Source: Hyphomicrobiales bacterium (GTDB taxonomy: Bacteria; Pseudomonadota; Alphaproteobacteria; Rhizobiales; Rhizobiaceae). From it: a DNA stretch of 64,000 bases. A program made the position numbers and the translations under genes. Of this stretch, positions 1 through 6,823 are shown piece after piece. The notes below the pieces were generated by a model. The model was not told the origin of the DNA. It saw only the letters and a program-made list of their open reading frames with translations, and ran no database searches. Location: the NCBI GenBank assembly GCA_900471925.1, contig UCGV01000003.1, forward strand, positions 186,001-250,000, read 5' to 3'. How positions within the stretch are numbered: position 1 is the first letter of the stretch; every line of letters begins with the position of its first letter.

Positions 1-2
1 CC

Positions 3-188
3 CCACGCGAGATCGAATGCCTGCACTGGACGGCGCTCGGCAAGGACTACAAGGACATCGCGGTCATTCTCGGCATTTCCGAACATACGACCCGAGATTA
101 TCTGAAGACCGCCCGCTTCAAGCTCGGCTGCGCCACCATTTCAGCGGCGGCCTCGCGCGCCGTGCAACTGCGCATCATCAATCCCTGA
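3..188 (+). CDS. cinR: LuxR-family regulator, C-terminal HTH (partial; probable CinR)
   Basis: The reading frame is open from the left edge and ends with TGA at 186-188. Its 61 residues form a LuxR-type helix-turn-helix: [19 protein letters not shown] followed by a recognition-helix region ([11 protein letters not shown]). The acyl-homoserine-lactone-binding N-terminal domain lies outside the window. A LuxI-type synthase starts 186 bp downstream on the same strand with a lux-box-like palindrome between them. From this context I infer the cognate receptor of the synthase, CinR in rhizobia. The family call is firm; the cin assignment depends on the neighbours. Confidence 0.8.
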   Translation, partial: PREIECLHWTALGKDYKDIAVILGISEHTTRDYLKTARFKLGCATISAAASRAVQLRIINP

Positions 189-266
189 CCCATCTCAATT
201 CGAACCTGTCAACAGGTTGCGCCCGGCGAGACAAGGCGCAACCTATTGATGTTGCACGCCCATATG

Positions 267-286
267 ACCCCCACATATGCGGGGGT
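267..286. promoter_or_regulatory. lux-box-like inverted repeat upstream of the AHL synthase
   Basis: acccccacatatgcgggggt is a 20-bp, nearly perfect palindrome (one mismatched pair). Its centre is about 98 bp before the synthase ATG. Its length, symmetry and position between luxR-type and luxI-type genes fit the operator of an AHL-bound LuxR protein. A partly similar CATATG-containing segment lies at 300-310. Confidence 0.6.
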
Positions 287-374
287 CCATCTGTGGGCAC
301 CCATATGAGGGAATTTCCGCTGCCGCCGTCCTGAACCATTCTGCTCTCACGAACCAAACACGCTGGAGGGCAAA

Positions 375-1040
375 ATGTTTGTTATCATTCAGGCACATGA
401 GTATCAGAAATACGCTTCCATACTCGATCATATGTTCCGCCTGCGCAAAAAGGTCTTCGCGGACACCCTCGGCTGGAACGTCCCGGTCATTGGCCCCTTC
501 GAGCGCGACAGCTATGACTCGCTCTGCCCGGCATACCTCGTCTGGTGCAATGAAAGCCGCACCCGTCTCTATGGTGGCATGCGCCTGATGCCGACGACCG
601 GCCCGACCCTTCTTTACGACGTCTTCCGCACCACTTTTCCTGATGCCGCCAACCTCATCGCCCCCGGCATCTGGGAAGGCACGCGCATGTGCATCGACGA
701 GGAAGCGATCGCAGCCGATTTCCCGATGATCGATCAGGGACGCGCCTTCTCCATGCTGCTGCTTGCGCTTTGCGAATGCGCTCTCGACCATGGCATTCAC
801 ACCATGATCTCCAACTACGAGCCGCACCTGAAGCGTGTCTACAAGCGCGCCGGGGCCGAAGTCGACGAACTCGGCCGCGCCGATGGCTTCGGCAAATATC
901 CCGTCTGCTGCGGCGCCTTCGAAGTGTCCGACCGCGTTCTCACCAGAATGCGCGCAGCGCTCGGCATCGATACCCCCCTCTATACCCGCTATGTCCCGAC
1001 GCGTTCCGTCGTGACCCAATTCCTGGAGATGGCAGCATGA
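375..1040 (+). CDS. cinI: Acyl-homoserine-lactone synthase (LuxI family, probable CinI)
   Basis: This cytoplasmic enzyme makes the quorum-sensing signal from S-adenosylmethionine and an acyl carrier protein-bound fatty acid. The 221-residue length is normal. Family hallmarks are visible: an N-terminal FRLRKKVFADTLGW segment, GGMRLMPTTGP with the conserved Arg, and WEGTRMCID with the conserved Glu and Arg. The ATG at 375 has a strong GGAGGG site at 364-369. The stop overlaps the next start (ATGA), and a lux-box-like palindrome precedes the gene, implying autoinduction. In rhizobia CinI makes a long-chain 3-hydroxy AHL; the acyl specificity cannot be read from this sequence. Confidence 0.9.
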   Translation: MFVIIQAHEYQKYASILDHMFRLRKKVFADTLGWNVPVIGPFERDSYDSLCPAYLVWCNESRTRLYGGMRLMPTTGPTLLYDVFRTTFPDAANLIAPGIWEGTRMCIDEEAIAADFPMIDQGRAFSMLLLALCECALDHGIHTMISNYEPHLKRVYKRAGAEVDELGRADGFGKYPVCCGAFEVSDRVLTRMRAALGIDTPLYTRYVPTRSVVTQFLEMAA

Positions 1041-1246
1041 ACCGCGTGAACGACACCGCCGTACAGAAAGACACCACAGTGCAGAAAGATATCGGCGCGC
1101 TGGAGCGACACATCCTGGCATCCCGCGATATCGCCACGCAGATGGGAGACCCCTTTCTCTCCTATCTCCTCTCGATGGCCCTTTTCACGATCTACGAGAA
1201 GAAGGCGCATCACGAAAATCAGCTGCTGAAGAGCAGCTTCAACTGA
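1037..1246 (+). CDS. cinS: Small regulatory protein coupled to the AHL synthase (probable CinS)
   Basis: This 69-residue protein starts inside the stop codon of the synthase (ATGA, 1037-1040), so translation is probably coupled. In rhizobia a small protein, CinS, is coexpressed with CinI from an overlapping start and relays the cin signal to other quorum-sensing circuits by antagonising a repressor (PraR). Size, position and overlap match. No known domain is evident; the N-terminus has a repeated TAVQKDTTVQKD element and the rest looks helical. The assignment is by context and remembered size, not by alignment. Confidence 0.72.
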   Translation: MNRVNDTAVQKDTTVQKDIGALERHILASRDIATQMGDPFLSYLLSMALFTIYEKKAHHENQLLKSSFN

Positions 1247-1300
1247 CCCTCCCGGGACAGCTGCCGGGTCTGAAGCAGACCTTCCCTTCAAGCCCGGCTG

Positions 1301-1333
1301 CGCCTCCCGATATCGGGCGGCACCTTGCTTTTG
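1301..1333 (+). terminator. Possible terminator after cinIS
   Basis: A CCCGATATCGGG palindrome with flanking complementary bases, followed by ttgctttt, lies about 55 bp past the cinS stop. It could end the cinI-cinS transcript. The T-run is imperfect, so support is weak. Confidence 0.3.
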
Positions 1334-1349
1334 ATTACGCTCGCTGCGC

Positions 1350-1718
1350 TCAGCGAATCAGGGAAGCGATGGTCGAAATCAATGTTTCATGCTGATAGGG
1401 TTTCGGCAGGAAAGCCGTATTGGCCGGCAGCGACATCGGATCGAGCCGCACAAGGCCCGAGGTGATGATGATGCCGATATTCGGCCGCATCGCCCTCACC
1501 CGCTTGGCAAGCTGAATACCATCCATGGAGCCCGCCATATTCACATCGGTGAAGAGAATATCGACATCGTTGCGGGTCTTCAAAAGCACCATGGCCTCAT
1601 CCGCGCTCCCAGCCTCAAGCGCCTGATGCCCCACTTCTTCCAGCACGTCCAGAACATTGAACCTGATCAGCGGCTCATCTTCGACGATGAGCACCACGGC
1701 ACCCTGAGAAGCCACCAT
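1350..1718 (-). CDS. Single-domain response regulator (CheY-like receiver)
   Basis: This 122-residue receiver domain has no output domain. The acidic pair (VEDEP), the phosphoacceptor Asp in DILFTDVNMAG, the Thr/Ser position in GIIITSG and the Lys in FLPKPYQ are all present. The start at 1718 is chosen because AGAGGG stands just upstream; the longer frame to 1787 lacks such a site and adds a non-homologous leader. It faces away from the cin genes and has no histidine kinase beside it, so the partner is unknown. It probably acts by protein-protein interaction in a phosphorelay. Confidence 0.85.
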   Translation of the reverse strand: MVASQGAVVLIVEDEPLIRFNVLDVLEEVGHQALEAGSADEAMVLLKTRNDVDILFTDVNMAGSMDGIQLAKRVRAMRPNIGIIITSGLVRLDPMSLPANTAFLPKPYQHETLISTIASLIR

Positions 1719-1973
1719 TCTGCAATTGCCCTCTAAAGATAGATCACGGCATGCCGCGCAAACTGTGCGACAGTTTGCGATAACCACATGCGCGGACCAC
1801 GCTTAAGTCCGATTGCAATAAGTGTAGCCGGCGCGCGAAGGTTCCAGTGGGCAAACCGGAAATATACATCTTCCACAGATGCTTGCGCTCACCGCTTGTG
1901 ACTGCCCCCGATTTACGCTAAGCGGTCAAAAGCCGTGGGTACCATTGCCCCGGCTCACCGCACCACAAGTGCC

Positions 1974-2049
1974 GGGCCTGTAGCTCAATGGTTAGAGCCG
2001 GCGGCTCATAACCGCTTGGTTGGGGGTTCGAGTCCCTCCGGGCCCACCA
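1974..2049 (+). tRNA. tRNA with CAU anticodon (probably tRNA-Ile2)
   Basis: A 76-nt cloverleaf with encoded CCA. The acceptor stem GGGCCTG pairs with CGGGCCC (one G-T pair), the D-arm is TAGCTCAATGGTTAGAGC, the anticodon loop contains CTCATAA, and the T-arm is GGGGGTTCGAGTCCCTC. CAU could mean methionine or the lysidine-modified isoleucine tRNA. The anticodon arm and variable region (CTCATAACCGCTTGGT) resemble bacterial Ile2 more than elongator Met, so Ile2 is favoured. The prophage lies 17 bp downstream and leaves the tRNA intact. Confidence 0.92.
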
Positions 2050-2061
2050 TTTCCATCTGAA

Positions 2062-2066
2062 TAGAT
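2062..2066. repeat. 5-bp target-site duplication, window-left copy
   Basis: tagat directly precedes the prophage TG terminus at 2067. The identical pentamer follows the CA terminus at 44460. Mu-type transposition duplicates 5 bp of target. Confidence 0.85.
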
Positions 2067-2117
2067 TGTAGCCGGACGCGAAATTCCGGAATTTTGACAC
2101 CAAGTTCCGGAATTTTG
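2067..2117. repeat. Prophage right end with two putative transposase-binding sites
   Basis: The terminus TGTAGCCGGACGCGAAA is followed by two copies of TTCCGGAATTTTG (2084-2096 and 2105-2117), spaced 21 bp apart. The second copy is preceded by TGACACCAAG, and a related TGACACCAG...TCCGGAAT element lies just inside the opposite end. This matches the idea of repeated MuA-type end-binding sites (R1, R2). Confidence 0.65.
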
Positions 2118-2135
2118 AAGATATGAAAAGGGGCT

Positions 2136-3020
2136 TCAAACGCGCCTTGAAGGGGACCAACGTAATCGACTGAACCACTTTTCTTTCGTGTCCGTTCGCT
2201 GCGGCGAGAAACGCAACCTCGCCTCAGCGTCTAGGCGTTCCCCGTCTCGTATCCACTCTGTATCTTCCAGCTTCCGCATTATCTCAGCGTATCTGTCCAA
2301 TCGGATGCAGAACTTAGTTGGGTCGGGTGGTTGTCGCCGAACTACCTTGTTGGGGAACAAGTCACTCAACAGAAGGATTTGCATTTCGACTTGGAAATCT
2401 GCCACCCAGGCAGACAGTCGGCTGAGCGCATCCGCCTCTTTTTCGATCCGCGCATCAATCACCTTGAACTGAGCTTCTGTGGGAGATCTCCAGGTCGACT
2501 CATGCCCTGGGACGACCATTTGAGGTATGAGGATATCAGGTGCGTGGGTACTTTTTCGAAGTTCACTCAAGCCTACAGCCATCGCGAGCCGAAAGACATC
2601 GAGTCTGGGTTCAATGATGTGCCACGACTCAATCATCGTCATGACAGCAATAAAGGCTGCGGAAGAGCGTTCACTTAGTTCGGAATATTCGAGGAAGTTC
2701 TCCCTAGGCGGATAAACGGGCAATTTGTTCTCGGCTTGAAATGACGCAAACAAAAGACTGGTCCGGAAACGCTGCAGGTAGGCGGTGAGATCACTCGCGG
2801 CCGCCTGGGCCGCGCGTGATGTCTCAAGTGTCAGTTCGTAGATCTCAACCTTCCGCTTGATTTGCTCGTTCTTGGTGTTCGCCCGAACCGCGTTGCGGCC
2901 CTGACGTCCGATCTGAATAAACACGGCCGTAAAACCCAGCAGGGCGGAAATGCAGGTTGCTGAGGCGGTGATCAGCGGAGCTCTTAGTTGTTCGTCTATA
3001 CCAGCTAGAAAATCAAACAT
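2136..3020 (-). CDS. Membrane-anchored cytoplasmic protein, prophage cargo, unknown function
   Basis: This 294-residue protein is the last gene before the phage right end; its stop is 69 bp from the terminus. One hydrophobic helix (about residues 14-36, ATCISALLGFTAVFIQIG) is followed by a basic, mainly helical cytoplasmic domain with a possible coiled coil around residues 45-85. I recognise no enzymatic motif. Its position past the tail and methylase genes is typical of cargo expressed from the prophage. The layout resembles the cargo protein at 32406-33092, and superinfection exclusion or phage defence is a reasonable but unproven idea. Confidence 0.7.
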   Translation of the reverse strand: MFDFLAGIDEQLRAPLITASATCISALLGFTAVFIQIGRQGRNAVRANTKNEQIKRKVEIYELTLETSRAAQAAASDLTAYLQRFRTSLLFASFQAENKLPVYPPRENFLEYSELSERSSAAFIAVMTMIESWHIIEPRLDVFRLAMAVGLSELRKSTHAPDILIPQMVVPGHESTWRSPTEAQFKVIDARIEKEADALSRLSAWVADFQVEMQILLLSDLFPNKVVRRQPPDPTKFCIRLDRYAEIMRKLEDTEWIRDGERLDAEARLRFSPQRTDTKEKWFSRLRWSPSRRV

Positions 3021-3025
3021 GTCGC

Positions 3026-3829
3026 CTACGCCCCAATAATCAGCTCCTTGGCTTTGGTACCAGCTCCTCCGGCAATCGAATAGTTCAATTCAATAGGCAG
3101 GATTTGGCATCCTTTGAAAATCTCCCGGATCTCTGGAACGTCGTTAATCGACAGGAGGAAACGCCCTTTTATCGTCGTCAGGCGCCTAGCCATGGCTGCG
3201 AAATGATCACGCCCGAATAGGGATTTCCCATAATCGCCCTCGTTCCCGTAGTAAGGGGGATCGAGATAGAACAGTGTTCCCGGCCGATCATATCGGTCAA
3301 TGAAATCCAGCCAGTCTAGGTTCTCGATGACGACGCCGGCGAGACGTTCGTGGACATCTTCAAGGAGCGGTGCCAGCCGCGTCAGGTTGAACCTTGCGCC
3401 GCCGTCTGTAACCACGCCGAAATTCTGCCCAGAAACCTTTCCACCGAAGGCGAGCTTCTGGAGATAGATGAAGCGTGCTGCGCGTTCGAGGTCAGTGAGC
3501 GTAGCGGGATCGCACGCCCTCAGCCGCTCAAATTCCCGCCGGCTGGTGATCTGGAATTTCAGGGTGTCCATAAACTGCGGATAGTGGCGCTGCAGAATGC
3601 GGAAGAGGTTTACGACCTCGCCGTTCCTATCGTTGATCACCTCGGCCCTGGGTGCGCTTCGACGCCTGAAAAAGACGCCGCCCATACCGACGAAAGGCTC
3701 CGCATAAAGGGAATGCGGGATCTCGGCGATCGCCTTCACGAGGCGTGGCGCCAGAGCCCTTTTGCCGCCGATCCATGCGGCCGGCGGCTGCGTGTTGGGG
3801 ACTTCCCGCCACGAATCATTATTCACCAT
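3026..3829 (-). CDS. DNA adenine N6-methyltransferase (Dam type), phage
   Basis: A 267-residue class alpha N6-adenine methyltransferase. The SAM-binding motif is seen in the N-terminal AEPFVGMGGVFF and the catalytic DPPY in FYLDPPYYGNEGD. The opening AAWIGGKRALAPRL is typical of D12/Dam enzymes. It lies between the tail genes and the right end, where phage Mu places its own DNA-modification gene mom, so it probably protects phage DNA from host restriction. The stop is 5 bp from the next gene's start, suggesting co-transcription. The recognition sequence cannot be read, and no cognate nuclease is adjacent. Confidence 0.9.
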   Translation of the reverse strand: MVNNDSWREVPNTQPPAAWIGGKRALAPRLVKAIAEIPHSLYAEPFVGMGGVFFRRRSAPRAEVINDRNGEVVNLFRILQRHYPQFMDTLKFQITSRREFERLRACDPATLTDLERAARFIYLQKLAFGGKVSGQNFGVVTDGGARFNLTRLAPLLEDVHERLAGVVIENLDWLDFIDRYDRPGTLFYLDPPYYGNEGDYGKSLFGRDHFAAMARRLTTIKGRFLLSINDVPEIREIFKGCQILPIELNYSIAGGAGTKAKELIIGA

Positions 3830-3990
3830 TTCAAAAACCTACCGACTCAGTCACTGGAGTCCCGCCCTGCAGGGTACGGGTGTGACGGTTATCGATTGTT
3901 GCTGTCGGACGGGTCTGGTCGCCAAACTAAGGCCCGTCGCTTGGGTGTCTTTGCACCCAGGCCGCCCGGTCTTCGGGCAGCTCGTTCCGC

Positions 3991-5670
3991 TCAAGGATAG
4001 AACTTCGCCTTCTCCGACTGCGGGATACGGCTCACGGTCCTAAGGATCGTGTGAAGCAAGGGGTGGACGTGGGTGGTGGTGCCGCTGCCCGAATCGAGGT
4101 TCATGGCCCGGCCGTAAAGGGTCGCGTTGTCCTGGACGTTGGTCGCGAAGACCTCTTGAACCTTATAGTCCGATGTTCCGTCACCATTGGCGACCTCGTT
4201 AAGGATGGTCCGAGAAGACCAGAGACCGGGCTGATATTCGAACGTGACCTGAGCGCCGCGAGGTATGCCCGAAGGCATCTTGATCGTATCCCAAGTGGTC
4301 ACGCCGTCCTGGTTGCCAGGGTGGCCGATCACATTGCCCAGCGGAAACATTTCGGAGGCCGGCGCCTTGGACGGGTCCGCGTCCGTGGTGAATGCCGGAA
4401 ACACGTCCATGACCTTGGCGTATCGGGTAGAAGCCTTGATCAGATCATTGACGGTTTTCAGGGTGCCAGAGATCCCATTCCAAAGCGTCGCGACTGAATA
4501 CGCCGCAAGCGTCCGGCCGCCGTCTGTTGACGTCATGGTCGGCCAAAGCGTTAGACCTACGACGTGGGTGCCCGCGCCATAGCGGGTTTTAATGCGATCA
4601 ATCAGAGCGAACTTGAAGTTGGCCCATGTGCTAGCGGTCGCGTTGTTGTCGTTTCGGCCGGACTGGTCGAAGACGAACGTCCAAGGCGCCAGGCCGCCGT
4701 TGTAGGTGTTCTTGACGGTGTCGATCAGGCTCCAGCGCAGTGTCGCGATCGTGCTGCCGGAACCGGCGAGTTCGAGCTGCGACTTAGCACCTGGCACGCC
4801 CATGATCAGCGGCATTGTTTCGCCCCATATCGGATCAGGTTCGTCGAACCAGCGGCGCCAGACACCCATGTTGCCACGGGCGTCCGCCGAGGCGGCGATC
4901 TCCTGACGCTCCAGAAGGCTGTCGTTGACTACGCACGGCACCGGCCGCCCATCCCAGCCTTTCGCGAAGACCTGGACAGGGCCGTAGGCCAGCGGCTGCG
5001 AGTTCGAGGCGTTGCCTACCGTGTTGTAGAAATTATCGGGATCTCTGTCCGGCGTGCTCGGCGCGTCTGCGGCCGCAAGCGCCCTGACTGATGCCAGATC
5101 GCCGGCCGCCCAGTATTTCTCATCGCGGTGACGCTGGATGCGATAACCGCCGATATAGGTGTTGCCGACCGTGCCGTGCCACACAGTCCGGACGCCGAAA
5201 ATCGAACGCCTCGGTAGGTCTGCGGGCAACGTCACCTGGCCGAATACGATGCCAGTTGCTGCCGTTGCAGCTGCCGCAGCGTTGCCGCCAAACAGCACCG
5301 GATATTCCGTGCCGTTCGGATGCAGGAAAAACACCTCATCGATCAGCATATCCGCGTTCGGATTGACGGTTTCCTGCGGCGCATTTCCGCCCTGCGTCAG
5401 GCCGAAACCAACGAAGGGAATAAGGAAGTTGTTGGTGGGGTAGTCAGGCGATCCGAAATAAAGCTCGGACGCCTGGTAGTTCAAGCCGGCCGCGTAGGTC
5501 TGGGTAAAGCCGCCCATCCATTGGACGCGGGTTGCCGCCGGCATGTAGCGGTTGGGGTCGGACATCCACGGCAGGTGACCGCCTGGACTTGCCTTGAACC
5601 GAGGATTGCGCAGCCGTTGCACGACCGTTTTCTTGAGAGGGATCGCCAGCGACCGACGAAAGGGTGTCAT
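3991..5670 (-). CDS. Phage tail/fibre-associated protein, possible degenerate SGNH hydrolase
   Basis: 559 residues. The start at 5670 overlaps the previous stop (TAATG). I do not recognise the family with certainty. Two stretches look like SGNH-hydrolase blocks: PCVVNDSLLERQ (about residues 245-256, NDS in place of GDS) and FDQSGRNDNN (about 333-342, GxND-like block III), followed by VVGLTLWP. It sits last in the tail-fibre group beside a clear SGNH fibre protein. I infer a virion tip or fibre component that may act on a surface glycan, or that has lost activity. Hairpin-forming sequences follow in 3850-3985 and may terminate late transcription. Confidence 0.6.
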   Translation of the reverse strand: MTPFRRSLAIPLKKTVVQRLRNPRFKASPGGHLPWMSDPNRYMPAATRVQWMGGFTQTYAAGLNYQASELYFGSPDYPTNNFLIPFVGFGLTQGGNAPQETVNPNADMLIDEVFFLHPNGTEYPVLFGGNAAAAATAATGIVFGQVTLPADLPRRSIFGVRTVWHGTVGNTYIGGYRIQRHRDEKYWAAGDLASVRALAAADAPSTPDRDPDNFYNTVGNASNSQPLAYGPVQVFAKGWDGRPVPCVVNDSLLERQEIAASADARGNMGVWRRWFDEPDPIWGETMPLIMGVPGAKSQLELAGSGSTIATLRWSLIDTVKNTYNGGLAPWTFVFDQSGRNDNNATASTWANFKFALIDRIKTRYGAGTHVVGLTLWPTMTSTDGGRTLAAYSVATLWNGISGTLKTVNDLIKASTRYAKVMDVFPAFTTDADPSKAPASEMFPLGNVIGHPGNQDGVTTWDTIKMPSGIPRGAQVTFEYQPGLWSSRTILNEVANGDGTSDYKVQEVFATNVQDNATLYGRAMNLDSGSGTTTHVHPLLHTILRTVSRIPQSEKAKFYP

Positions 5671-5951
5671 TATTCCGCGCTCCAGGCTTTGACTGTCGTC
5701 ACTCCGTCGTTGTTGTACATGCGCAGCCGCACGTTCGGGCATTTTGCGAAGCGCGCGATGGGCGGGCTCGAAAATACCGTGAGCGTGCCGAGCTGGACCC
5801 ATCCGGCGGCCGCATCGACCTGCCCCTCGATATCAACATAGGCTTTCGAATTGGCTGCGAACTCAGCCTGGACGGAGAAGTCGCCGGTAGGGCTAAAGGG
5901 CTGGCTGGTGAAACTCGCTGCACTGCTATTGACGCGTTCGGTCATGTTCAT
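5670..5951 (-). CDS. Small phage tail-region protein, beta-rich
   Basis: 93 residues starting MNMTERVNSS, between two larger tail-fibre-region proteins. Its stop (TAA) overlaps the next start, so the two are probably translated together. The alternating small, polar and aromatic residues suggest a beta-sandwich with no signal peptide. It may be a small virion decoration or fibre-tip carbohydrate-binding module; no family is recognised. Confidence 0.6.
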   Translation of the reverse strand: MNMTERVNSSAASFTSQPFSPTGDFSVQAEFAANSKAYVDIEGQVDAAAGWVQLGTLTVFSSPPIARFAKCPNVRLRMYNNDGVTTVKAWSAE

Positions 5952-5956
5952 TTCCC

Positions 5957-6814
5957 TCAGTTGAAAACGTCGCGGTTGATCTGACGAAGCCAGTCGGCAT
6001 CGAGCACTTCGGTCGGCTTGCGGCCGCTGCGGGCAAGGTTCTCGATGAAGCCGCGATGCAGCTTCAGCTTCACGGCCTTGAGTTCGTCGGCGGTTAGGCC
6101 GGCCGTGGTCCAGAAGCCCTTGGGGATGCCAAAGGCGCCGATCGCGGCCGAGAAGTCGGCCGTATCCTTGGCACCTGCAGCGGCGGTCTGGGCGATCTGG
6201 CCATCGACTGTCTTCAGCCGGAGCCCGAACTCGTCAGCGGTGCGCCACATGGCGACCTGTGTGAGCTGCCCGTAGGCGTTAACTGCAGCCGGAGACACCG
6301 ACAGGCCAACGTAGTTGTTCACCGATGTCTGGCGCCGGGCGATGATCGAATTGGCGCCGCCGCCAAAGCCGAGCATGCCTATATCGGGAGACGTCACATA
6401 GCTGCTCGGCGCGGCCGAGCCCTGGAACAGGCATCGCGTGCCAATGAGCCAATCGGAAGCTGCAGGCGCCGTCATATAGAAGCAGATGAGGAAGAGCTGT
6501 TCGGCGAAGAGGTCGGCCATGACCGAGGCAGGCACGCCGACGAAGGTGCCGGGCACCGTGATGCCGGAGAAGTCCAGCCCATTATTGACCAGCGGAATAG
6601 GATTGCCGGCGATAACGGTCAGGGTCGAGTCGGCACGCTCGGCGACGTCGCGGACACCCTTGGTGGCGTTGGCCGTACCATCGGCGTAACACCAGCGAAA
6701 CGCCATATCGAAGAGAAACCGGACGCCGTCATTGTCTCCGGAGCAAAGCGGATCGCGCTTTCGAAACGGCTTTGAAGCGTCGGCGCTGATGCCTGGAATG
6801 GTGATGCTCAGCAT
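5957..6814 (-). CDS. Phage tail-region structural protein, unknown
   Basis: 285 residues, no signal peptide or membrane segment, rich in short beta-like segments and glycines with a helical C-terminal third (ELKAVKLKLHRGFIENLA). Placed among tail-fibre genes with 5- and 9-bp spacings, it is almost certainly a late virion gene. The central segment reads like a laminin-G/concanavalin-like sandwich, but I cannot assign it. Function unknown beyond a probable receptor-binding or fibre role. Confidence 0.6.
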   Translation of the reverse strand: MLSITIPGISADASKPFRKRDPLCSGDNDGVRFLFDMAFRWCYADGTANATKGVRDVAERADSTLTVIAGNPIPLVNNGLDFSGITVPGTFVGVPASVMADLFAEQLFLICFYMTAPAASDWLIGTRCLFQGSAAPSSYVTSPDIGMLGFGGGANSIIARRQTSVNNYVGLSVSPAAVNAYGQLTQVAMWRTADEFGLRLKTVDGQIAQTAAAGAKDTADFSAAIGAFGIPKGFWTTAGLTADELKAVKLKLHRGFIENLARSGRKPTEVLDADWLRQINRDVFN

Positions 6815-6823
6815 GTGTTTTCC

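Noticed and set aside
243..1121. Long leftward open frame over the AHL synthase
   Set aside because: It is the antisense of cinI in a GC-rich genome, contains no recognisable domain and has no ribosome site.
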